Origin: a virus
Length of the DNA: 28,226 bases
Virus record (IMG/VR): IMGVR_UViG_3300043448_000425
Coordinates: 1 to 28,226 of that record
Reading direction: 5' to 3' (one strand)
Shown here: piece after piece, positions 1 to 5,877 of the stretch
Numbering within the stretch: the stretch's first letter is position 1
Layout: the number at the start of each line of letters is the position of its first letter
Program-made: the position numbers and the translations under genes
Notes under the pieces: model-generated
What the model was told of the DNA's origin: nothing
Seen by the model: the letters and a program-made list of their open reading frames with translations, nothing else
Database searches by the model: none

Positions 1-745
1 TTTTGTCCTGACTAACATTATAAATTGGAGAATACTCGCTCCAGGAAGATCCTTTTTCTACCCATTCATCAATTGCAAGCTGTCCGTCTACATACATTCT
101 AAATCCATCATCTGTATATCCAGCAAAGTAGGTGGTAGTCCAATGAGAGGGAACCGTAATCTTTCCAGTAAATTTAACTATAAAGTTTTCATAATAACCG
201 CATACTGGCGGCTGCATTGAATTTGAATTCCATACTCCAGTACATATAACTGAATCTGGTATTGCTACGCCGCCCCAGCCTCTTGTAAGATGATAAACTG
301 TATATTGTAGTCCCTGATTGCCAGCAGATTGAACAGTAGATTGCGTTGTTTGTAGATTTATATTTGCTATATCTAATGCATCTTGAGCATCGTTTTTATC
401 TTCTAGGGCTGTAGCAACTGTTACCGTTTGCCCATCTACTGCTGATTGAGCTGTATTCTTTTCTTGTAATGCTGTTGCCTCTGCTGCTACCGCCGCATCA
501 TATGCATCATATGCATCATCCCTAGCCTCTTTTGCGGCTACTGCATCATCATATTTATCTTCTGCTATATCTATAAGGGCTTGAGTTTCAGCCTCTTCTG
601 TTAGGTTGCCAACTTTTTCGTTTAGCTCTTGTATTTCTTGAGCGGCTAAACTTAATGGATCATCGCTATAAGCAGGTGTGAGGAATAGCCAACCAAACCC
701 TAAAATGGCTGTTAATGTTAATCTCCATAGTTTAGTCCTAGTCAA
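1..745 (-). CDS. Exported coiled-coil/PA14-domain protein, 3' end cut by the window
   Basis: The reading frame is open from a TTG at 745 to the window edge, giving 248 residues without a stop. The TTG is preceded by a GAGGAG ribosome site seven bases away. Residues 1-27 form a signal peptide: a basic start (TRTKLWR), a hydrophobic core, then AYS before DDP. Residues about 28-125 are Ala/Glu/Asp-rich with coiled-coil character. From about 145 the protein resembles a PA14 domain, with the hallmark YTDDGFRMYVDGQLAIDEW followed by SSWSEY. PA14 domains are beta-barrels that often bind carbohydrate. A signal peptide is rare on phage virion proteins, so it could be exported to the host envelope, or it could be a tail protein with a misleading hydrophobic start. 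It has its own promoter. The export call is inference; the PA14 call is fairly secure. Confidence 0.75.
   Translation of the reverse strand, partial: MTRTKLWRLTLTAILGFGWLFLTPAYSDDPLSLAAQEIQELNEKVGNLTEEAETQALIDIAEDKYDDAVAAKEARDDAYDAYDAAVAAEATALQEKNTAQSAVDGQTVTVATALEDKNDAQDALDIANINLQTTQSTVQSAGNQGLQYTVYHLTRGWGGVAIPDSVICTGVWNSNSMQPPVCGYYENFIVKFTGKITVPSHWTTTYFAGYTDDGFRMYVDGQLAIDEWVEKGSSWSEYSPIYNVSQDK
495..519. repeat. Short 9-base tandem repeat inside the coiled-coil gene
   Basis: The unit gcatcatat occurs almost three times in a row. It is in frame and encodes the DAYDAYDA stretch of the exported coiled-coil protein, so it would add or remove three residues per unit without shifting the frame. 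Confidence 0.7.
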
Positions 746-755
746 CTAATAACTC

Positions 756-778
756 CTCGTTATAACTTTTATAACAAG
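756..778 (-). promoter_or_regulatory. 5'-leader hairpin of the PA14 gene
   Basis: Read on the minus strand, a ten-pair stem (one T-G wobble) closes a three-base loop: the arm at 778-769 pairs with 765-756. The predicted transcription start (about 775) lies at the base of the stem. The 3' arm overlaps the first half of the GAGGAG ribosome site at 758-753, so the fold could reduce initiation or stabilise the 5' end. Confidence 0.55.
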
Positions 779-781
779 TTA

Positions 782-790
782 ATTATATCA
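782..790 (-). promoter_or_regulatory. Extended -10 promoter for the PA14 gene
   Basis: The minus strand reads TGATATAAT, a perfect -10 hexamer with the TGn extension. It lies about 37 bases before the TTG start at 745. I see no good -35 box, which is normal for extended -10 promoters. Confidence 0.6.
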
Positions 791-795
791 TTGAA

Positions 796-978
796 CTATT
801 TAGCGTTATCTGTTTTGTAAAAGCCAGAACCTTTAAACTGAATACCGAATGAGTTATAAACTTTAATCATTGCATAACCACACTTGTCACATACTTCTCC
901 GTCAGAAGCATTTGCCATAGGCCTATTTACTTCTTTTGTGTAGTCACATTCCATACAACCAAACTCATACGTTGGCAT
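796..978 (-). CDS. FmdB-family zinc-ribbon protein
   Basis: This 60-residue protein starts MPTYEFGC and ends FKGSGFYKTD, the two signatures of the FmdB putative regulatory family. Cys8 and Cys11 with Cys30 and Cys33 form two CxxC knuckles for one zinc. The molecular role of the family is not established; the name comes from a gene near formamidase/amidase operons. The ATG at 978 has a GGGAG ribosome site seven bases upstream. It overlaps the last 14 bases of the monooxygenase-like gene, so the two are translationally coupled and probably act in one process. Similar short FmdB proteins are known in phage genomes. Confidence 0.85.
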   Translation of the reverse strand: MPTYEFGCMECDYTKEVNRPMANASDGEVCDKCGYAMIKVYNSFGIQFKGSGFYKTDNAK

Positions 979-1756
979 CTATTAGCTCCCTTACAAAGTC
1001 ATGTATATATTCTGCTTCTTCTTCACAATGTGCTCTATCTATAAGAATATCATTAATTCCGTATTGTTTCAAGTCATTTATCCGATATTTTACATAATCT
1101 TTTGTTCCATATATAGTGTTCATTTTGTCCACTGGGTTTAAAGTTTTAGCCAAAGCTTCAGCATCTTCTTGCGTGTCTCTAATCAAAATTGAAAAATTAA
1201 TCATTATTTTATTTATATCTTTAAAGGTATTTTTATTCCACATAAAATCTTTATACATAACAAGGCCATAATCGCCATAATCTTTTGCTGTTCTCACAGC
1301 AGTTGGAGCTGCTCCGCTTATTAATATAGTTGGTCTATCATCTTTCATTGAAAACAGCTCAATATATTTTTTGACAAACTTCCTAACATATAGTCTTCTT
1401 TTTTCTTTATCGTCTATATCTATATCTACACCGTCTGGGTCTGTAGGGTTTATTTCTCTTGGGTAGAATTCGCCAGACACAAAGTTAATCATTAATCTAT
1501 TTGGCTGTATTTCATTAAAAGATTTTGTCATCATATAACAATATTCTGGACTTATTGCGTATGGCCTCATAGCAAACATATATTTAATAGAATGTTCTGT
1601 ATTCAAAGTTCTTGCTGCTTTAATCCAATAGTCAGACATCTTAGTACCAAATAGTAAAAGAACTGATTGGTATCCTATTTTATCAAGCTTATCAATTAAT
1701 ACTGGAAAATCTTTTATAGAGATTTCTGGGTGCCTAGCCATCCAATGATAATTCAA
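965..1756 (-). CDS. Luciferase-like (LLM/SsuD-type) flavin-dependent monooxygenase homologue
   Basis: The 263-residue protein resembles the bacterial luciferase-like TIM-barrel family, nearest by eye to alkanesulfonate monooxygenase SsuD. The SDYWIKAARTL segment, then FAMRPYAISPE near residue 60, then NRLMINFVSGEF near 90, match in order the SsuD pattern (D.W..A, ALRP...SP, R...N.V.G). Family members use reduced FMN and oxygen. It is about 110 residues shorter than SsuD, so activity is uncertain and it may be a repurposed barrel. The start is TTG at 1756, the first possible start after an in-frame stop, with AGAG just upstream; an ATG at 1741 would remove the first beta-strand. It has its own promoter and a leader of roughly 90 bases, and overlaps fmdB. 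A monooxygenase in a phage is unusual. Confidence 0.7.
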   Translation of the reverse strand: MNYHWMARHPEISIKDFPVLIDKLDKIGYQSVLLLFGTKMSDYWIKAARTLNTEHSIKYMFAMRPYAISPEYCYMMTKSFNEIQPNRLMINFVSGEFYPREINPTDPDGVDIDIDDKEKRRLYVRKFVKKYIELFSMKDDRPTILISGAAPTAVRTAKDYGDYGLVMYKDFMWNKNTFKDINKIMINFSILIRDTQEDAEALAKTLNPVDKMNTIYGTKDYVKYRINDLKQYGINDILIDRAHCEEEAEYIHDFVRELIDANV

Positions 1757-1776
1757 ATTAACTCTAATCTATTTTG

Positions 1777-1799
1777 TGAGCAGTTTAAACACATGCTCA
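1777..1799 (-). promoter_or_regulatory. Inverted repeat in the monooxygenase leader
   Basis: TGAGCA and TGCTCA form a perfect six-base inverted repeat around an 11-base centre that contains the palindrome GTTTAAAC. It sits between the 5' hairpin and the ribosome site of the luciferase-like gene. It could be an operator or a second RNA hairpin. There is no U-tract, so it is not a terminator. Confidence 0.4.
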
Positions 1800-1829
1800 G
1801 GTGTATCCTAAGGCGTAACTATTAGCCCG

Positions 1830-1848
1830 TGCCCCATCCAATGGGACA
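1830..1848 (-). promoter_or_regulatory. 5'-end hairpin of the monooxygenase transcript
   Basis: On the minus strand TGTCCCA pairs with TGGGGCA (seven pairs, one T-G) around a five-base loop. The predicted start of transcription (about 1847) is the first base or two of the stem, so the mRNA would begin with this hairpin. Confidence 0.5.
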
Positions 1849-1853
1849 AGACT

Positions 1854-1859
1854 ATTATA
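1854..1859 (-). promoter_or_regulatory. -10 box of the monooxygenase/fmdB unit
   Basis: A perfect TATAAT lies directly after the hsp20 stop codon (1862-1864), followed seven bases later by the hairpin. It lacks the TGn extension and a clear -35 box, so it is the weakest promoter call here. Its position between two genes and before a long leader supports it. Confidence 0.45.
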
Positions 1860-1861
1860 CC

Positions 1862-2284
1862 TTATTTGATTTTAATGGTTTTCGGCTTCTTCTCTTCTGG
1901 GATGATTCTTTCCACATGGATATTAAGAAGGCCGTTCTCCAAGTCAGCACCTGACACCTCCATATATTCTCCAAGAGCAAAGGTACGAGTAAACTTCCTA
2001 GCTGCAATTCCTTTATGAACTACATTCTTAGGAACATCTTCAATATCTCTTTCTCCTTTAATAACAAGAGTGCCATTATCAACTTGTACTGAAATATCAT
2101 CTTTACTAAATCCTGCTACTGCAAGAGTAATGATGTATTCATCTTCATCAATTTGTGCCACATCATATGGTGGATAAGATTGATTAGTTGCTATATTGTG
2201 TACTGAATGTAGGCGATCAAACATATCGTTGAAGCCAATAAAAAAAGGATCTTTAAAAAGATCCATGGTCAAATGTGTTACCAT
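1862..2284 (-). CDS. hsp20: Small heat-shock protein (Hsp20/IbpA type)
   Basis: The 140-residue protein is a full-length small heat-shock chaperone that holds unfolding proteins in the cytoplasm. The N-terminal segment DLFKDPFFIGFNDMFDR is the IbpA-like arm. The alpha-crystallin domain spans about 40-128, with AVAGFSKDDISV, GTLVIKGER and ENGLLNIHVER. The tail ends IKIK, matching the IxI motif that docks on neighbouring subunits. The ATG at 2284 follows AAAAGGAGATAAA, a near-ideal ribosome site. Hsp20 genes are well known in cyanophages, usually linked to capsid folding or stress. This copy stands alone with its own promoter, a structured leader and a terminator-like hairpin in codons 7-16, suggesting post-initiation control. 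Confidence 0.93.
   Translation of the reverse strand: MVTHLTMDLFKDPFFIGFNDMFDRLHSVHNIATNQSYPPYDVAQIDEDEYIITLAVAGFSKDDISVQVDNGTLVIKGERDIEDVPKNVVHKGIAARKFTRTFALGEYMEVSGADLENGLLNIHVERIIPEEKKPKTIKIK
2240..2264 (-). terminator. Intrinsic-terminator-like hairpin inside the 5' end of hsp20
   Basis: On the minus strand GGATCTT (2264-2258) pairs with AAGATCC (2253-2247) around a four-base loop, followed at once by seven T residues (2246-2240). This is the layout of a rho-independent terminator, though the stem is only moderately GC-rich. It lies within codons 7-16, so ribosomes translating hsp20 would prevent it from folding. It could act as a translation-sensitive attenuator, or merely reflect codons for a conserved DLFKDPFF motif. 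Confidence 0.45.
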
Positions 2285-2308
2285 TTTATCTCCTTTTAAG
2301 CGAGTAAA
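2285..2308 (-). promoter_or_regulatory. Possible RNA thermometer over the hsp20 ribosome site
   Basis: In the leader TTTACTC (2308-2302) can pair with GAG-A-TAAA (2292-2285), seven pairs with one bulged A and a nine-base loop. This would mask GAG of the AAGGAG ribosome site and the bases just before the ATG. Weak, bulged, AU-rich stems of this kind are typical of simple RNA thermometers in small heat-shock genes. Function is inferred only. Confidence 0.35.
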
Positions 2309-2310
2309 TT

Positions 2311-2343
2311 AATATACGGGCCCCATTTGGCGACCCGTATATT
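2311..2343 (-). promoter_or_regulatory. Strong 5'-leader hairpin of hsp20
   Basis: AATATACGGG (2343-2334) pairs with CCCGTATATT (2320-2311), ten perfect pairs. The inner part can add TC and CC pairing with GG and GG around a bulged G and an AAAT loop. The predicted transcription start (about 2337) falls inside the 5' arm, so at least the ACGGG/CCCGT core is transcribed at the very 5' end. Confidence 0.55.
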
Positions 2344-2372
2344 ATTATAGCAAATATTAAAAGATATGTCTA
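2344..2372 (-). promoter_or_regulatory. hsp20 promoter
   Basis: The minus strand has TAGACA (2372-2367), a 17-base spacer, then TATAAT (2349-2344) preceded by TGC, so it has a near-consensus -35 and a full extended -10. The -35 overlaps the stop codon of the upstream lysine-rich gene. This is one of the best promoters in the window. Confidence 0.75.
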
Positions 2373-2564
2373 CTTCTTTTTTGTAGTTTTCTTTGCAGTT
2401 GTCTTTTTGACTGGAGCCTTCTTTACTGCTGGCTTCTTTACTGCTGGCTTCTTCTTAGCTGGCATTACCTTTTCCTCCTTATCAATTTCCTCAAGGAACG
2501 CATCTGCGTCCAAAACTGGTGATGGAAATCCAAACCATTGCTTAAATCTTTTCCTTAGCGACAT
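2370..2564 (-). CDS. Small protein with a histone-H1-like lysine/proline/alanine tail
   Basis: The 64-residue protein has an N-terminal half of about 33 residues (MSLRKRFKQWFGF, then an acidic FLEEIDKEEK) joined to a tail rich in KKPAVKK and KKTTAKKTTKKK repeats. Such tails are seen in histone H1 and in bacterial H1-like proteins, where they bind DNA or RNA without sequence preference. Here it may neutralise packaged or replicating phage DNA; that is inference. The ATG at 2564 has a perfect AAGGAGGT ribosome site that lies in the last codons of the upstream glycosyltransferase frame, with one base between the genes. The tail codons form short tandem DNA repeats, so its length may vary between relatives. 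Confidence 0.75.
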   Translation of the reverse strand: MSLRKRFKQWFGFPSPVLDADAFLEEIDKEEKVMPAKKKPAVKKPAVKKAPVKKTTAKKTTKKK

Positions 2565-2565
2565 T

Positions 2566-3693
2566 TTAAACCTCCTTTCCTATTATATCACTTGCGCCTT
2601 CGGCAGGAGTCGAACCTGCGACCAAGACCTTAGAAGAGTCCTGCTCTGTCCTCTGAGCTACGAAGGCATCTTGAAAGTAGGAATCTTCTTTAATTTTATT
2701 AACAATATAATTGCCATCTGGGATAGCCATTCTTACTTTCTTCCAAGGTATATTATACTTCTCAAAAGTAAGTCTGTAAATACCCACGTCATATTTATGA
2801 GATTCAATTTCATAAATATATGTATTTTGGTTGGCAAATAAACAATTAAATAATGATGATCCACTTTGAACTACAATGTGACTGGACTCCTGTACTATTT
2901 TAATTTGTTCTAATACTGAATGATTTTCAAAATATATTGTCTCATATCCAATTGAAGTCATATATTCAATTAAAGAGTCTTCATTTTTTAATATCCTGTC
3001 TCCAAAATTTTTTCTGGCTATATAAACTTTTCTATTTTTTGTATTATATTTAGGAGCCCACTCCAACAGTAGATCAACCCTTGTTTCCATAGATTCTTTA
3101 GTATGAGTTATACAAGGCTCATGTGGAACATGGCTCCTCAGATACATTTTTTTAGGATATGCCCTTGTTAAATTTTCATAAAAAAGGTTATCAATGTTAT
3201 CATAAAAAAAATAACCAGACTTAGGAACCATTTCTAAAAAGTCTTTAGATGTACTTGGAAAACATACGTAGTTAATTTTTTCAAAATCTAAAAGTTGTTT
3301 GAAAGAATGTGATCTGTTTGCCTCATCACTATCTTCCCATCCGTAAGGCAATCTTGTTTGCGGATTCCAATCATCCTGTTTGTCGCATACAACAACTAAC
3401 ATAAAATCTTTTTTATGTTTTTTTAAATATAAAATATTAGTAAAAAATTCCATCATATTATGAAAATATTTTTCTATATATGGTATTACGTATACGTCTT
3501 TATGCAAATTAATATTCATATCTTCTTTAAAATAAGGGTAAGGTATCCAATTTCTATTGTGGGGAACTCTTCTGGCACCTGCCCTGGTTGGGTCTGCCGT
3601 GTTTATAATTTGCTGCTTATTTACATACGTTGGCTTTGCAATTTGTAAAATAAAAGAACGATCCGATACTGGGATTATATCTAATATGTTCAT
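2566..3693 (-). CDS. GT61/DUF563-like glycosyltransferase whose 3' coding end contains a tRNA
   Basis: The 375-residue frame resembles GT61/DUF563 glycosyltransferases. It has a variable N-terminal half, then KVYIARKNFGDR near 225, and an HIVVQSGSSLFNCLFANQ segment near 275-290 followed by TYIYEIES. This is the family's 'may-be-the-donor-site' loop (usually H-G-A...PGT..IE) in altered form: the usual H-G-A is replaced by QSGSS, so the fold is clearer than the activity. It probably adds a sugar to a virion or surface glycan. The last 35 codons run straight through the tRNA-Arg gene (residues AFVAQRTEQ to STPAEGA are tRNA read as protein) and stop at 2566, one base before the next ATG. The original gene may have ended near residue 340. 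Confidence 0.7.
   Translation of the reverse strand: MNILDIIPVSDRSFILQIAKPTYVNKQQIINTADPTRAGARRVPHNRNWIPYPYFKEDMNINLHKDVYVIPYIEKYFHNMMEFFTNILYLKKHKKDFMLVVVCDKQDDWNPQTRLPYGWEDSDEANRSHSFKQLLDFEKINYVCFPSTSKDFLEMVPKSGYFFYDNIDNLFYENLTRAYPKKMYLRSHVPHEPCITHTKESMETRVDLLLEWAPKYNTKNRKVYIARKNFGDRILKNEDSLIEYMTSIGYETIYFENHSVLEQIKIVQESSHIVVQSGSSLFNCLFANQNTYIYEIESHKYDVGIYRLTFEKYNIPWKKVRMAIPDGNYIVNKIKEDSYFQDAFVAQRTEQDSSKVLVAGSTPAEGASDIIGKEV
2582..2590 (-). promoter_or_regulatory. Extended -10 box just after the tRNA, before the H1-like gene
   Basis: TGATATAAT lies between the 3' end of tRNA-Arg and the AAGGAGG ribosome site. A start about 2575 would give a leader of about ten bases with the ribosome site at its 5' end. 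It lets the H1-like gene be expressed independently of the tRNA-carrying transcript. No -35 box is visible because the tRNA occupies that space. Confidence 0.45.
2595..2667 (-). tRNA. tRNA-Arg, anticodon UCU
   Basis: Read on the minus strand, the 73-base sequence folds as a complete cloverleaf. The acceptor GCCTTCG pairs with CGAAGGC. The D arm contains AGCTCAG...AGAGC. The anticodon stem GGACT/GGTCT closes the loop CTTCTAA, giving anticodon UCU. The T arm is GCAGG-TTCGACT-CCTGC and the discriminator base is G. CCA is not encoded. It reads AGA, the favoured arginine codon of this AT-rich phage and a rare one in GC-rich hosts, the usual reason for a phage to carry it. It lies wholly inside the open reading frame of the upstream glycosyltransferase. 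Confidence 0.95.
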
Positions 3694-3695
3694 AT

Positions 3696-4157
3696 TTATT
3701 TCTTAAGAAACTCTTCAACCTTAATACAGTAATCTGTGCATATACCGTATATTTCTCCGCCAATGTCTTTAAAATCATTAACTTCTGGCATTACAGATAT
3801 TGAATATGGTGTCAATGGTCTGCCTGGATAAGTCCATATATAGTTATTGCTTGTCAAAGTAAAGTCATCATTTTGATGCCAAAAATATTTATAATAATGT
3901 GTTGAGTTGCTAAAATAATATAGAGCCTCTACATTTTTACAATGCCACCAAGCTTTTGTCTTTAAGCTTTCTACAGTTTCAATTGTAGTTTCATATTGTG
4001 GAAAATCATGCCCAAAAAATACCATATCATTTTCATATATCCAGACATCAATTTCTACATCAAAACCTTTTCGTATTGCATCGTATATATGCAACAAAGA
4101 ATTTTCTTTTTCTGGATTAGGACCTTCAGTATTTCCTCTATGCGCTATAAGTTTCAC
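3696..4157 (-). CDS. Glycerophosphodiester phosphodiesterase-like protein
   Basis: The 153-residue protein opens MKLIAHRGN and continues with ENSLLHIYDAIRKGFDVEIDVW and FFGHDF. These match the start of the GDPD TIM barrel: the catalytic HR, the metal-binding ExD (EID) and the second His in GHD. GDPD enzymes split glycerophosphodiesters. At 153 residues it is shorter than the roughly 240 of cellular enzymes but retains the catalytic N-terminal motifs. Similar short versions occur in capsule and surface-polysaccharide clusters, where they may act on phospho-linked glycans. The start is GTG at 4157, preceded by AAGGTGG. It overlaps the cupin gene by 20 bases, so it belongs to the glycan cassette. 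Confidence 0.7.
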   Translation of the reverse strand: MKLIAHRGNTEGPNPEKENSLLHIYDAIRKGFDVEIDVWIYENDMVFFGHDFPQYETTIETVESLKTKAWWHCKNVEALYYFSNSTHYYKYFWHQNDDFTLTSNNYIWTYPGRPLTPYSISVMPEVNDFKDIGGEIYGICTDYCIKVEEFLKK

Positions 4158-4479
4158 GATTTACAACCACCTTATCTCCTCGTATGCCTGGGATCTTTAC
4201 ACAAACAACTTCGCAATCCTCAATAAATTCTGGGTCAGCTATTTCGTATGGATATAAAATAAATATGTCTCCGCTTTTAATAATTTTGCCTTGCATTTTC
4301 ATTGTGCCACGCACCAAAAGATTAATTTCTGTTATTTTTTCTTGATAATGTGTTGGCCAATGTTCTCCTTTGTGGTGATATTTATAAGAAACCTCACAAG
4401 CATCTGTTTGAAAAGCTGCCTTGGGAAAGTTTCCTACAAACCATCCTCCGATAGTATTTTCTAATTGTGATAGCTTCAT
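4138..4479 (-). CDS. Cupin-fold small protein of the glycan cassette
   Basis: The product has 113 residues. The pattern ITEINLLVRGTMKMQGKIIKSGD followed by IFILYPYEIADPEF is a cupin: a beta-strand pair, a G(X)5-GD turn and P/E at the second motif. Metal ligands are only partly recognisable (H35/H36-type residues in KYHHKGEHWP), so it may be a sugar-nucleotide isomerase relative or a non-enzymatic binder. The start is ATG at 4479, which overlaps the upstream stop (ATGA) and follows GGGAGG; a TTG at 4497 would add six residues but has no ribosome site. It sits between the nucleotidyltransferase-HAD gene and the GDPD gene, typical of sugar-modifying cassettes. Confidence 0.6.
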   Translation of the reverse strand: MKLSQLENTIGGWFVGNFPKAAFQTDACEVSYKYHHKGEHWPTHYQEKITEINLLVRGTMKMQGKIIKSGDIFILYPYEIADPEFIEDCEVVCVKIPGIRGDKVVVNRETYSA

Positions 4480-5570
4480 AATCCGTAATCCTCCCAATAA
4501 ACATTTTCAAAACCTTCATTTGTTAGAAGGTTAATAGACCTTGCACGATCACCATCAGCTGCAGTCAGTTTATCATTAATAAGAACTCTTGTCCCACTAG
4601 TAACACCCATAAGCAAAACATCCCAAGGAAGTCCCATGTCTGATAGCTGCTTTTCTGTAAACTGTCTTGCCGACTCTTTTCTAGCCGTAGTTAATATAAT
4701 TTTGTGTCCTTTTGAATCCCACTCATTAAACTTTTTCAATACACCTGGCAAGATATTGGTTTGAAATTTTGACAGATCACTAAATTTATGGACATGCTTT
4801 ATGATGGTACCATCAATATCACAAAATATTGTTCTAGGTTTTTCTGTATAAAACTCTTTTACTTTTCCAATATATAAATCAACATCTTCGGGAGTGCCAA
4901 GATTTATGTATTCATTGTTTGGAACAAAATAAGGGTCTATATTTCTACCTTCATTAATTAAAATCTGATAGGTTTGAGAAATATAAACTTCATCTGCTAG
5001 GTCATCTTCAAGTAGTTTTTTTGCGCTCCATACAAAATCAGAGCCTTCTCTCCAGTAGTGTATTCCAATCAAAGCATCATCAGAGATAGGATCTTTTTCT
5101 ACAATTCTTACAATTTCATCATTTATAATTTCAACAAAACTATGCTTAGGGTCTGTAGCTTTGAATAAAACAACAGAGCCATCGCATCCAGAATCTTCAA
5201 CTTCATTAATAAATTTTTTAGCGTCCCACATCATTCTTTGATCACAATTTGCAATTACTAATGGGTCTTTGTTATTAATATATTTTTCTGCGTATAGAAC
5301 AGCGTCCGCTGCGCCTCTTTGTTTTTGCTCTACCTGTATTTCAATACAGTCTGGATCTAATGATTTTAAAACATTTGTCAGTTCAATATTATAATCTTTG
5401 TTTTTATATTTTTTTGTGATAAAAATATATCTTCCTTTTATGCCAAGGGTTTCTACGGCATGCTCAATTAGCCTTTTGCCATCAACAACAACTAATGGCT
5501 TTGGCGTATCAATTCCTTTAGAAGAAAACCTTTTTCCTTCTCCTGCCAACGGTATTACTATATTAATCAT
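4476..5570 (-). CDS. Nucleotidyltransferase-HAD phosphatase fusion (sugar-nucleotide synthesis)
   Basis: This 364-residue protein has two domains. Residues 1-235 are a sugar-phosphate nucleotidyltransferase: IPLAGEGKRFSSKG with the downstream PKPLVVVDGK lysine, the metal-binding ANCDQ, and EYINLGTPEDV at the end. Residues 245-364 are a HAD-type phosphatase: TIFCDIDGTI (the DxDGT nucleophile), ILTTARK (motif II) and LINDK (motif III/IV region). It therefore can activate a sugar or polyol phosphate with a nucleotide, and the HAD domain probably makes or removes a phosphate on the same route. Comparable fusions exist in bacterial capsule loci. It overlaps its neighbours by 8 and 4 bases, so it is co-translated with the cupin and GT61 genes. 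Confidence 0.85.
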   Translation of the reverse strand: MINIVIPLAGEGKRFSSKGIDTPKPLVVVDGKRLIEHAVETLGIKGRYIFITKKYKNKDYNIELTNVLKSLDPDCIEIQVEQKQRGAADAVLYAEKYINNKDPLVIANCDQRMMWDAKKFINEVEDSGCDGSVVLFKATDPKHSFVEIINDEIVRIVEKDPISDDALIGIHYWREGSDFVWSAKKLLEDDLADEVYISQTYQILINEGRNIDPYFVPNNEYINLGTPEDVDLYIGKVKEFYTEKPRTIFCDIDGTIIKHVHKFSDLSKFQTNILPGVLKKFNEWDSKGHKIILTTARKESARQFTEKQLSDMGLPWDVLLMGVTSGTRVLINDKLTAADGDRARSINLLTNEGFENVYWEDYGL

Positions 5571-5877
5571 TTGGTATATCCTCCTGTGGAAAATCTATAA
5601 GTCCGTATTCTTTTGCTCTTTCATATCCGCCTTTTGATATTCTAAACACGGGCTCTAGATCTTCATCATACTCTATTTCAAGCAAACCTTCTTCAAAAAG
5701 TTTTGTTAAAGCATTATCTATATGATTTATATGAGACTCCCAAAGCTCTGGAGCAAGCTCTTCTGCTGATTCATGTATAGCATAAATAGGCTCACCGCTT
5801 TCATCCATTCCTTCTAAAGTAACTACTCCAATTTCTTGGTAGTACCTAAGCCTGTCTAGGTAATTATCTTCATCCAT
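5563..5877 (-). CDS. Acidic small protein of unknown function
   Basis: The 104-residue protein is very acidic and probably helical. It starts MDEDNYLDRLRYYQEIG and has alternating short helices and hairpins (VVTLEGMDESGEPIYAI, LLEIEYDEDLEPVFRIS), a layout compatible with a winged-helix domain but with no recognisable motif. I do not recognise the family. It sits between a GT61 gene and the nucleotidyltransferase-HAD gene with overlaps of 8 bases on each side, so it is part of the same operon. Confidence 0.7.
   Translation of the reverse strand: MDEDNYLDRLRYYQEIGVVTLEGMDESGEPIYAIHESAEELAPELWESHINHIDNALTKLFEEGLLEIEYDEDLEPVFRISKGGYERAKEYGLIDFPQEDIPND

Noticed and set aside
2407-2841. Plus-strand open frame of 144 codons
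   Set aside because: It lies opposite the lysine-rich gene, the tRNA and the glycosyltransferase. All well-supported genes are on the minus strand and the product has no recognisable pattern.
3180-3216. Hairpin followed by six U inside the GT61 gene (terminator-like)
   Set aside because: The stem is six weak pairs with a 19-base loop inside well-patterned coding sequence, so it is most likely chance in AT-rich DNA.
4479-4497. Upstream TTG start for the cupin gene
   Set aside because: The ATG at 4479 overlaps the upstream stop (ATGA) and follows GGGAGG; the TTG has no ribosome site.
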